Assembly: GCF_048569485.1 (NCBI RefSeq)
Contig: NC_134354.1
Location: forward strand, 452,927,926-452,991,925
Direction: 5' to 3'
Length of the DNA: 64,000 bases
Source: Anomaloglossus baeobatrachus
Taxonomy: Eukaryota; Chordata; Amphibia; Anura; Aromobatidae
Part shown: in pieces, positions 32,594 to 45,200 of the stretch
Position numbering within the stretch: position 1 is the stretch's first letter
Layout: every line of letters starts with the position of its first letter
Program-made: the position numbers and the translations under genes
The notes under the pieces: model-generated
Told to the model about the DNA's origin: nothing
The model's database searches: none
Seen by the model: only the letters and a program-made list of their open reading frames with translations

Positions 32594-33253
32594 CTGCAAA
32601 CATAAAATCAAATAATCATATCACAAATAATGAAGGGGATGTATGCAGAGGAATGCCGACATACTTTTAGCCATATAGTGTATTTCCATGGGGGCATGCG
32701 TGGCAGTAATATACATGGCAGTATACACAACATAGTGTTGTAATTGGAGAAGTACCTGAAGGAATAGGTTCTTTACCAGTCATTCCTGCTCGTTCCTGGG
32801 CCTGGAGAAATACCATTAAATACTATGAGGAAATTAAAATAAATATTCTCTAAATAACTGTACATGATTTTAATTTATGTGATTTCTTCGCTAATTACAA
32901 ATGTGGATTTATTTTTCTAACCATTACATAGATACTAAAAAATATAACAATGTATATACACAACACCCAACACACAAACACCGCGGCATACATAAATATA
33001 CGCACATACCGCGCAACACACACACTGCACAAAACATACCTCCCCCCAAAACACACACACGCACTCCACACCCACACAAACTGCGCAACACACACAGCAC
33101 CACACACACAGAACGCTGCAGACACACAGCGCTCCACAAACAACGCAACACACATACAACACCGCTCTCACCCCCCCCCCCCACCCAGACAACACCCAGA
33201 ACATTTACAGCGCCCTACACAAACACTGGCAACTACACACAACAACATCTATA

Positions 33254-33284
<31 letters not shown>

Positions 33285-36200
33285 AAACAAAAATCATACA
33301 TTAACTACATAATACGTAAATTCTAGAATACCCGATGCGTTAGAATCGGGCCACCCTCTAGTGGTTTAATAAGTATGAAGGCCATGTGCACACATTGCAT
33401 ATTTGGTGAGTTTTTACCTCAGTATTTATAAGCCAAAACCAGGGGTGGGTAATAAAAGCAGGCGTGGTGCATGTGTTTCTATTAGGCTAAGAACGCACTT
33501 TGCATTTTTACCTGCGTTTCCGCAGCGTATTGAGCTGCAGCGTTTTCATGCCAAAGGGCATGTGTTTTGATTTCACAGCAAAGTCAATGGAAAATGGTGA
33601 TTTTCTGACCGCACTTTGCGTTTCTAAACGCTGCGTTTAATTTGTATATTTTGTGGCAAAAACCATGTGTTCAAAGAAGGAGCATGTCAATTGTTTTTGC
33701 CATTTTGGGTGCATTTTACTAACATTGAAGTCAATTAGAAATGGCAAAAACCAAGAGTCCTTCAAATTCCTGCATTTTATCTGCTTTTTCAGTGCAGAAA
33801 ACATGCGTTTTGGACTAACAAAACGCATGCTTTTTGGACATCAAAATAATGATTTGATATGTCCCTTTACACACACACAAAATCCGACAATTAAATTTAA
33901 GATAAATATGCATTTATTGCTATTTTAGCGATATAATGAATATTACCGCTATAATTTTATTAAATATATCTATTTTCATTATTTTTCCCATTAATATAGA
34001 TTTGATCCTTTTTTTCTCTTTTTTCATTCTGTTTGACTGTTTAAACTTTATTTAGCAGTGTCTTGATGTTAAAAACGCATCTGTAAAAACGCAGATGAAA
34101 ACGCATGTAAAAAGCGCGGAAAACGCGGTAAATACGCATGCGTTTTCAGCGCTAAAGTTCAGAAAAAGGCAACTTTGGTCAAATCAATTAAGCCCAAAAC
34201 GTGCGTTTAGAACTGAAAGTAGGTGAACGCAAAGTGCGTTCTCACCCTTAAGCCTGCTTTACATGGGACGACTGATTGTGCGATAGCACGATCGATCGTA
34301 CCCGCCCCCGTCGTTTTTGCGTCACGGGCAATTAGTTGCCCATGGCGCACAAACTCGTTTAACCCCCATCACACGTACTTACCTTCCGGACGACCTCGCT
34401 GTGGGCGACGAACGTCCACTGCCTGGAGTGGGAGGAACGTTCAGCGTCACAGCGACGTCACACGGCAGCCGGCCAATAGAAGCGGAGGGGCGGAAATGAG
34501 CGGGATGTAAACATCCCGCCCACCTCCTTCCTTCCATTAAGCCGTCGGGTGCCGCGGGAGGCAGGTAAGCTGCTGTTCATCGTTCCCGTGGTGTCACACG
34601 GAGCAACGTGTCATGCCACGGAAACGATGATCAACCGCCGCCATTTTAATTAAACAATTTTATGAAACCTAGCGACGAGTACACGACTCACGATTTGTGA
34701 GCGATACTGTGTCGTTAGGAGGTGTTACACGAGACGACGTCGTGTACGATGCCGGATGTGCGTCATGAAAACCGTGACCTCGACGATGCATCGTACGATC
34801 AGCTGTCTCGTGCAAAGCCTGCATTAGACTTTTCCTCTGGTTGTTCCATTCCTGGTTTTGGCTACAGATACTGAGGTAAAAACTTCACCAAATAGTCAAT
34901 GTGTGCACATGGAATAAAGAGTCTCCTACCCAAAACAATGGCACGATATTGCTAAAATGTGATTTTAGGACCCTCTCAGCATTGCTCCTAAGACTATGTG
35001 CACACAGCGTCTTTTACATGCCGTCACACGCACCAAGGTTTTCCTAAATTAAACTTCTTCATGAAAAAACAAAGCAAACTTTGCCATCATGTATCACTGC
35101 TGCTTTTTCTCTCTCCTGTAATTCAAACTATAATTAACAGGCGGTTTTATCCACTAATAAACTTGCTACTTCTTTTAACTTCTTCACAGTTTCCAAATAC
35201 CTACGCAGTTAAAAGAAGTAACAAAATACAAAACATTTGAACAGCAATGTCATTTTTATATTGCTGAGCATTTTGTTCATTTTTTCAAATCTAGTAAATC
35301 AGAGAGTACCATATGGCGGCACAGTGCAATATCACCATCTGATACAATCATTGCCTGATCAGTGGAGACCTGATCCAATGGGACCTCCATTAATTACTAG
35401 GAGGATTAAGGGCTCATGCGCACGTAACTGCTGAATATTCTGCAGCGATTTGACAGCACATGTGCGCGTCAAATCGCTACAGAAACACTGCATAATGGAT
35501 GCAGTTTTTTTGTACAAAAAAAAATACGATTTCATGCGCTCTGGCTGCTGCCCCCACCATAGACAGAGTGGGAGCTGCATCCATAGCACACAAATTAATT
35601 GACATGCTCATTTTATGAACGCACGGATTTGGGTCAAAATTTTAGCACCCAAATTGCTGCGTTCAAAAAAGCATTGCATGCACGTATCATGCACAATCTA
35701 CATAAATTGTGCAGGGGACGCAGGACGCATGCATTTATGCTGCAGTGCTATGCGCAGCGTAAATGCATGCAATTACGCAACGTGCGCACGAGCCCTAAGC
35801 CACACAGCTAGGTAAAGAGTAGTGATTTATTTCACTTTTTTTTCCCAAATTGGAGCTTGATAGCTCCAGAGAACTGTCCCGTTTTGCAGTTTGGGCACAA
35901 GTCAGCAGTAGGCAAGGAGTACAGTTATATAATTATATATAAATATATATAATTATATATATATATATATAAAAAAACACAAAAATTCCATTCTGCTGTT
36001 TCAATGCTGTGACCACTTTTCTTCTGGTTTCTGTGGGCATCCTAGCAGTTGGGTACCCGAAATTATCAAATAAACACATGCTAGAGAAGACACCGTTAAA
36101 CATATTTTCCAGCTTGTATCGGTGTCCACATGAAGAGTGTTTGCAGTGGCTGTTGTGTATGTTCAGAAATATTTCCTTAGGCCTCGTTCAGGCGTCCATT

Positions 36201-39200
36201 TTTAAACTGGTGCAAGCCACACGTACTGGTCATCCGTGTGACGTCCGTGTTTGCATACGTGTGACATCCGTGTGACTGGTACTGAAATTAATGCTTTTTA
36301 ATGTGTGAAAGATGGACTGCTGTCACTTGCTTCTTACCCGCGCTCATTATACTCCTTGTATATGCACTGCACAGAGGAGCGGAAGCAGCAGCAGTGTCGG
36401 AGACATCAGCACTGTGGACAGGTAAGTATAGAAGTTCACGCTGTCCGTGTGCTATGCGGATGTCACACGGATAGCACACTGTCAGCACACACTGAACACA
36501 CACACAGACGCAAACACACACACCACGGACCGTTCAAAACGTGTGTTTTTGCATGGACGTGTGAAAGAGGCCTAAGGCTATGTGCCCACGCTGCGGAAAA
36601 TGCGCGGATTTTGCCACGGATTTCTCGCGGAAAAGCCGCGGATTTTCCAGAAATCTGCAGCACAGCTACTCCCCAGCCATTTCTATGGCATTTGGGAAAT
36701 GCTGTGCCCACGCTGCGGATTTTTCCACAGCGGAAATCCAAACAACAAAATCCAACAAAATCCACGTCAAATCCGCACCTATGAAAAGGTGCGTATTCCG
36801 GGGGAAAGCTGCGGACTTTGATGCAGAAAAATCCGCAGATACAGAGTCCCGTGGGCACATAGCCTATGCTGGCCACACACAGCTGAATCTCTAACCTCTG
36901 CAATGGCCAATGACTGCATGATGCGGAAACAAAAGCCGAACTGGGTGGAGTTTTGGATGTGTGGCTACACCTATCACCTGTGCTTGACCTCACCCTTATG
37001 AACATTCCCCCATTTTGCAAGTCACTCCCACACAATCCTCTTCTACTTCCATTTCCACCCTCTTTATTTTGCCCTTTTCCCATCCTCTTACACCCTTACT
37101 TTAGGGGATAATTTTCAGTGACAGGAATATTTGCCTACACTTTTGGGACTCTAAGACATCTCCAATTTTTCCAATCCTGGACATTCTCAGAGAGATGGCA
37201 AATATGTTTTTAACCCCTTTAAGACGGCCATATGAAGGTAAAGGGTACTTCTTCCATTTCGCCGTTTATAAATGGTGGTAAGGAAAAAGCCTGTAGCGCC
37301 CCCAGCATCAGAAAATTACCGAGGTTTCAACTACCGGGGGTAGCTGAGGCCCTGGAGATCATGATTTTTTCCGGTCCCTGGTCACGTGATCACCGTTATA
37401 CACCGTATAAAGATGGTCATGTTACAGTAAATGGTGGCGCCGGTAAAAAATGATTTCTCTCCCACCTGGCATGATTAAACATGTCAGATGGGAGATAAAT
37501 GTCCTCCTCCGGTCCCCTCCGGTCTCCCGGTGTTGCCAAAGTGCCCCCCCCGACCCCCGACCCCCTCCCAATCTGCCAAGATGGCAACAGCACTAGTGGC
37601 ATGTCAGCCGCATTCATCCTCATTTCTGTCTCATGTGTCATGTGACATGCGACAGAAAACTTGTCCCCAGGTCCAGCCAGGTCACCCCCTATAATTCCCC
37701 TGGTGTTCCCCGGTGTCCCCCATACCTTGTACAGCGTTGATCCCCGCGATCCCTCCTCCTCCTCCTTCTGAAAAGATGGCGGCCGCATGCGCAGAGTGAC
37801 TGTCAGCTGGCTTCCAGCATTCAGTGATGCTGAGCTTCCTGCAGCTAATACTGCCATGCTGTTGACCCGGGGAAAGTGGGTGCAGTACCACTGCACCCAC
37901 ACTCCTCACATGGAGGGTCTGCACCTCCAGAAAATGGGGGATGCATTATCTGTGCGTGCCCTCCATATTCTGGAATGAGGTTCATGTGTCGCGGGCGGAG
38001 GAGGGGACGCTGCTCTCTCCCACTGCTCGGGTCCGGCTGCTGCTGCCGCTGCTCGCTGGTGGCTCGAGCGGTGGGCCGGATCCCGGGGACTCGAGCGGCG
38101 CTCCTCGCCCGTGAGTGAAAAGGGGATTTGATTGGATTTTGGGGATTTGATGATTGTCCGTGACGCCACCCACGGTTGTGGTGAAGTTGGTGACACCACC
38201 GCTGCTCTGGACGGGGATCCCGGGAGCGGTGACAGGGAGCAGCTTTGATGTTAGTTCTCCCCTCTGTGGGTAGGGGGTTGGTTGTCCCGGGGCCCGGTGG
38301 TGGGGTAGGGATGGATGGCAGGTGGGTTACGGGGCCTGGTGAGGTGCAGGGTCGCGGGGGCAGCGCTGTGCCGCACGGCACGGTGGTACTCACTCAGCCA
38401 ATGATGAGGACACAGTTCTGGGTAAAACACATGGCTGGATGGACGGGTCGCACAGACGGCTGCGGTGTTGTTTCTCCCGGCAGGTTGATGGTGACTGCCT
38501 TTCCCTGCACCTATGTACTGTAACGGTTCCAATGGGTTCCCACCGGTAACCCGCTCCCCGGCTTGGATGTGGGCCGGAGGAGCCCCTTCTGCCCGCAGGC
38601 TCTGGCCCTGGGAACGGTAGCCTTGGCGGTGGCTGTGTTTCCCTCTCACGGTTGGACTGTTGCCTTCTGACGGGACTTGGCTGCTGGGAAACCCATGAGG
38701 TTCCCTTCGCTAACGGATTTGGCAAATTCACGGCGACTCCTAGCCTTGCCGGGGTCCGTAAGCCCCTGCCAGATGGTGCTGACTTCTCTTTGTGTACCGG
38801 TCCGGTACCGCCGGGCCACCGCCCGTCCACGGTCCTTACGGTAAACTCCGATAGGCCACTCCTGCAGACGGTCACCACCATCTGCCAACCTTGCTGATCC
38901 GTCCAGGCCACACACCCGGACCAACTTCAGACTTCTCTACTGCCACTTCACTCCTCTCACTTTCACTTCCCAAACTGATCTGCCCTACTTTTCCCGCCTC
39001 CAGGACTGTGAACTCCTTGGTGGGCGGGGCCAACCACCTGGCCCACCCCCTGGTGTGAACATCAGCCCCTGGAGGAAGGCAACAAGGGTTTGTGTCTGAC
39101 TTTGGTGTGCCTGACCAGGAGTGTGGGGTGTGTGGGTGTTGTTCTCTGTGGCCCCTGGCTTGTCCAGGGCGCCACACATGCAGGTCACTCTGGCCTCAGT

Positions 39201-42200
39201 TGGACCCGGGCTGTGTGGTTACAGTATTATCAGTCAGATCACTGCATCCACACTTCTCACATGGAGGGTCTGCACTTCCAGAAAATGGTGGATACGTTAC
39301 CTGAGCGTTCCCTCCATATTCTAGAAGGTCCAGAGTTGTTGTGGGACCTCCAAAATGGATTACAGTGGACTGGATTTTTTTTCTTTTCAATAAATTGGGG
39401 AAAGAAAATGTGTTGGGAGTCTTTTTTCACATAATTTTTTTTATCATCTATTTTTTTTTATTACTGACAGTTTTGATGTCAGGTATCTGCTAGATGCTGC
39501 AACATCACTAGCCGCTGGGCTTAATGCCAGGTGACATTACAGCTGGTATCAATCCCGTATATTACCCCGTTTGCCACGGCACCAGGGCAACAGGATGAAC
39601 TGGGGCAAAGCGCTTGATGCATCTAATGGATGCACCTTCTGGGGCAGCTGCGGTCTGCTATTTTTAGGCTGGGAAGGGCCAAATAACCATGGCTCTTCCC
39701 ACCCTGAAAATACCACAGCTGTCCGCTTTACGTTGGCTGGTAATCCAATTTCGGGGGGACCCCACGTTTTGTTTTGTTTTTTAATTATTTATTTATAAAT
39801 AATTTAAAAAAACAGGCTGCAATGCTGTCCGTTTTGGATTACCAGCCAGTTGAAACTGCCAGCTGTAGTCTGTAGCCAGCAGCCATCTGCTTTACCCTAG
39901 CTGGCTGTCAAAAATGGGAGGGACCCCCACATCATTTATTTTTAATAATTTATTTAATTTTTGGCTAAATACAAGGTTAAGCACCCTTTAGTGCCACATG
40001 AAAGTCACTAAAGGGTGCCAGCTTAGAATATGCAGGTGGCTTTTTAGGCTATATGCCGACAATCAGGATTTGCAGCATTTTCTGATGCAGTGTTTTTGCT
40101 GCATCCATAACGCTGCATTGTCCAGTACAAGCGCAGTGGAAGGATTTTTAGAACTCTCCTGCCCACTGTGCTTCTTTTCTCTGCTGCATAAACTGACCAG
40201 GTGCGGCTTGCTGAGCCTCAGCATGTTAATTTATGCTGCAGAGACGAGATGAGGAAGAATAGATGTATAGTCCGCAGCAGTCTGAACCCAGATTGTGGGC
40301 ACGGGGAGTTCCGTTCTCCTGTGGACAATACTCACATCTCCGCAGGACAGCTGGCCCTGCGTACTAGTCGCCATGTCGCCGGATTGTGGGCACATAGCCT
40401 AAGGCCCTGTGTGCACTGAGTAGATTTGTTTCTTTCAGCACAAAAGGCACCCTCTGGCAGAATTCCGCACCTGCGGCAAAAAAAGCACCAAAAACACACC
40501 CAAAATCCGCATGCAGTTTTACCGCGGTATGTTGCTGTTTTGGTGTGGTTTTACCGCGGTTTTCTCTCTGCGGTTTTCTAATTATTATGAATGGCAAAAC
40601 CGCAGGGACCTTCGGAAAAGAAGTGACATGCTACTTCTTTTTGCTGCAGAAATTCTGCAGCAAAACCTGTAGGGAAAAAAGAACTAGTGTGCGCACAGCA
40701 TTTTGGATTTCTCACAGACTTTGCTGGGGGAGGACTGCAGAGAAGTTATGAACACAAACCGCACCAATTCTGCAGCACAAACCATGGCAAATCCACAGCA
40801 AAAACTGCAGTGTGTGCACAGGGCCAAGTGAGAAATTTGGTGCTACAGGAACATTTTTGTGAAGTACCTGTGGATTCAAACTGCTCACTATACCCCTGAA
40901 TAAAATCATTGAGGGGGTCTAGTTTCCAAAATGGGGTCATTTGTGGGGGTTTCTGCTTTATAGGTACCCTAGGGGCCCTGCAAATGCAACATGGTAGCCG
41001 CAATTTATTTCAACTTTTCCAAAATTCAAATTGCGGTCCTTCCATTCCAAGCCCTACTGTTTGTTCAAACAGTGGTTTTTGGCCACATGTGGAATATCTC
41101 TGCACTCATAAGAAATGTGGTGCTAAAGCAACATTTTTGTGAAAACAATGAATATTTTCAATATGACAGCCTAATGTTATCAAATTCTGTGAGATACTTG
41201 TGGGTTCAAAATACTCTCTATACCCCTGGATAAAATTCTTGAGGGGTCTAATTTCCAAAATGGGTTCATTTGTGGGAGGTTTATGCTGTTTAGGTACCTT
41301 AGGGGCCCTGCAAATGGAACATGGTGCCCGCCAAATGTCAGCCAAATTTGTGTTCCAAAATTCAAATATGGCTCCTTCTATTCCGGGTCCTCCATTTGTC
41401 CAAACAGAGGTTTCTGACCACATGTGGGGTATCAGTGCACTCAAAAGAAATTGGGTAACAAATTTTGGGTTCAATTTTGTTGTATTTATTCTAAAAGTGA
41501 ATAAATTGGGGCTAGAGCAACATTTTTAGGTAAAATGATAATTTTGGTTTTTTTTTCATTCCAGATCGCTTTAGTTCCTGTGAAGCACCTAAAGGGTTAA
41601 TAAACTTCTTGGATGTGGTTTTGAGGAGTGTGAGGGGTGCAGTTTTTAGAATGGTGTCATTTTTGGGTAATTTCTGTCACCAAGGCCCCTCAATGTCACT
41701 TCAAATGTGATGTGCTCCCTAAAAAAATGGTTTTGTAAATTTTGTTGAAAAAATGTGAAATTGCTGATAAACTTTGAACACTTCTAACTTCCTAACCCCA
41801 AAAAATATTGTTTCAAAAAATGTGTTGATGTAAAGTAGACATGTGGGAAAGTTATTTAGTAACTATTTTGTGTGACATAACTCTCTGGTTTAAGAGCATA
41901 AAAATTAAAAGTTTGAAAATTACAACATTTTCGTCAAATTTCTGATTTTTTTCACTAATAAAAGCAAAAAATATTGTCCTAAATTTAAGGGGTTAATATT
42001 GGCTCTCACATTTCTTGTTAAAGAAAACATACAAACAATCCTCGGGAATGCGAGAAGAACTAAACATCTCAGAAGATTAAATTGACACCAGATCTTTGGA
42101 GCTAGGGTAATGATGTCCTAATATGATCATTTTTTTTCTTTTTTAGAATAACAATTTTTCTTTGAAAAATGTAAAGTAATAACATGTCTCAGACAAATAG

Positions 42201-45200
42201 ATTTTTTTAATGGACACTTACTTCAATTGCAATATCTTTCCAATTCACTCGGAAGAGGTAGATGGTAAAAAACGCAGACAGAAATACTCCACAGAGGATC
42301 ATTCCATACCAAAGCCCTTTATATGAAGTAACATGGTTAGTTAAAGGACTCAAGCAACATGTCTGTTAGCATCTTATAAGAGCAAAAGATGAGGATGTCC
42401 AGCTCTTCAGGCAAAAAAATCACGTCTTTATTTTATCATGCAGACACAAAGAATGACATGACCAGCACAACGCGTTTCAGGTGAAAGCACTCACCCTTAA
42501 TCATGATACTGGATAGATGGTGCTGCAAAGCTTATATGCAAATGCTAATCAATGTAACAGATGTTTAAATTACTTCAGCACCTTACATGCACGAAATAGG
42601 TTTTACCATGAAAAACATTACATACATATACAATTAAAAAACAATGATACAATACAATACAATAAAGTACACATTTTTTGTACAAACAAATGGCATTGCT
42701 AACATTGGAAGAGTTGGGAGATCAATACAAACTAGAGTCCCCCAATGGTAGAGATTCTGCCCCTAGTATTTCCAATCCGGATTTTTATCCGTTAAATGAA
42801 AGATGTGAAGCCATAGTAAACTTCCAAAAAAATATGGAGAGGGATCTGAGACTGCTACATGAATCTGGCAAAAACAACAATCTCAGTAACTTAAATGTCC
42901 AACAGAGAGAGGCACTTTGTCAACTTGAGAAAAATTCAGATATTATAATCAAAAAATCTGACAAAGGGGGATCGGTGGTAATAATGGACAAAGCTGATTA
43001 TATTGATTGGATGCGCCTTTTGGTGTCTGATACCAACACTTATGTCCCTGTCGCCACTGACCCCACCATCACCATCAATAAGAAAATTCACAAGCTAATC
43101 AATGAGGGGGCTTCCCTTGGTTGTTATGACAAAAAATACGCTGAGCGGCTTAAAATGAATAATCCCAGAACACCCATCCTCTATGGGTTACCTAAAACAC
43201 ATAAAGGGGAGAATCCACCCCCCATGCGGCCCATAGTATCGGGCATTGGCTCGGCGGGCGAGAGGCTGGGGCAGTGGATTGACTCTGTTTTGCAGCCCCT
43301 GGCCCGCCGTGTTCCAGGTTACCTCAGGGACACTATTAGTGTTTTAAATGAAGTTAATGATTTAAAGTGGCAAAATACCTATGGCTGGATAACAGCAGAT
43401 GTCATTTCTCTTTATACTTCAATACCCCAACAAATAGCAATAATGGCAGTCCAACATCACTTGGCAAAATATTCAAATTTTGATAACGAAAAAATTTCCT
43501 TTATAGTAGAAGCTATCAGGTTTCTTATGGCGAACAATTACTTTTTGTTTGATTCCCAATTTTTTATTAAAAAAACTGGAGTTTCTATGGGTGCTAAGTA
43601 TTCCCCGTCAGTCGCTAATTTAGTTATGAGCTGGTGGGAAGAGGTATATATCTATTGTGACAGTAATCCATTTGTGGAATGTGTGGTCTGGTACGGGAGA
43701 TTCATCGATGATGTCATCATGGTATGGGCGGGCGGTGGGTCTCTCGTATCTGACCTCACTATGTACATAAATAATAATCCTTTCAATCTAAAATTTAAGG
43801 TGGATTTTCAACAACACACTGTGAATTTTTTGGACTTACGAATGACGGGTCTTAACACTAGGTTAATAGAAACATGCACCCATAGAAAACAAGTATCAGG
43901 AAATACAATTTTGCATGCAGCAAGTCACCATCCCTCACATACCATCAAGGCCATACCAGTAGGAGAAATGCAACGAGCGCATGGAAATTGCAACTCTCAG
44001 AAAAACCTCCAAACTGAAGTAGATACCATTAGTATAAGACTCAAAAAAAGAGGTTACAAAGAATGGATGTTAAATAGAGCACAAAAGGTTGTAAAATCAA
44101 AAATTAATTCTACAAAAACCACCACTCAGACCACGACTAAAAAACAACCAATTGCTAATTCAGCCATCACTTTAGCCTTACGATACAGTAATCAGTTTGC
44201 GGACATACGAAAGATTTTTTTCCGCAATCTAACTATATTAAAAACAGACACAACCTTGAAAAAAATTCTCAATAATAATTGTAGAGTAGTTGCCAAAAAA
44301 GCAATGTCACTGGGGGATAAGTTATCTCCAAGTGACATCAAAAATAAAAATAAACAATCGAATCTTCTAGGCACCAACTGGCTGTCTTTAAAGGGTTTTT
44401 ACCATTGTGCGAGAAAACAGTGTAAAATGTGCCCATTAACTCCTAAAAAGATCACATCTTTTGAAAACAGTGATGCTAGCAGTAGCTATGCGATAAAAAC
44501 TTTTATAAATTGTAGAAGTTCATATATAGTGTATTTGGCAGAATGCATAACTTGCAAACTAAAATATATTGGAAGTACAAAACGAGAACTGCACATACGC
44601 ATAAAAGAACATATATATGATGTAATACATAAAAAAACCTCTGGGGGCACATCTCAGTTATCAAAACATTTTATTAACAAACATCAAGGCACATTGGATA
44701 CTTTGCGGGTGTATGGAATAGAAAAAATACAAAAGTCGCATAGAGGGGGTAACATGGAAAAACTTTTGTGTAAGAGAGAGGCCTGGTGGATATTCAAATT
44801 AAAAACCACCCTTCCCTGTGGTTTGAATCTCCGCAGGGATCTCATGATTTTCTATTAGGTGATAGAAACTAAAGCCTTGTTTTGCACTGCTTTTGGTGGG
44901 TGGGAAAAACAATCTTGTGCCCAATAAATCCATTGCCATATTGTTATAACATTGGTATATTGGCTTCAAAAAATAAAGGGGGAAACAAATATACATCAAT
45001 GATTATGTTATAATTCAAGAACCCTCAGCCAAAGTTGTAACGTGCGTTTTTAATTTACACCACTTGTGATTTATGTGGCTATAGGTGTCACACTTATTTA
45101 GTTGTTGTGGGGGAAAAATATATATTTTTTTTTTTCCCCTCATTGTTGGAGATACTTGGCTCCCTCTGTGTGGTTGCAACAAATGCTAACTACAGGGTGT

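Noticed and set aside
36463-37083. 206-codon minus-strand frame
   Set aside because: It spans two MITEs and unrelated sequence and has no recognisable domain.
37417-38911. Frames of 130-180 codons on the minus strand
   Set aside because: They run through a solo LTR and its flanks; a fossil LTR has no protein of this kind.
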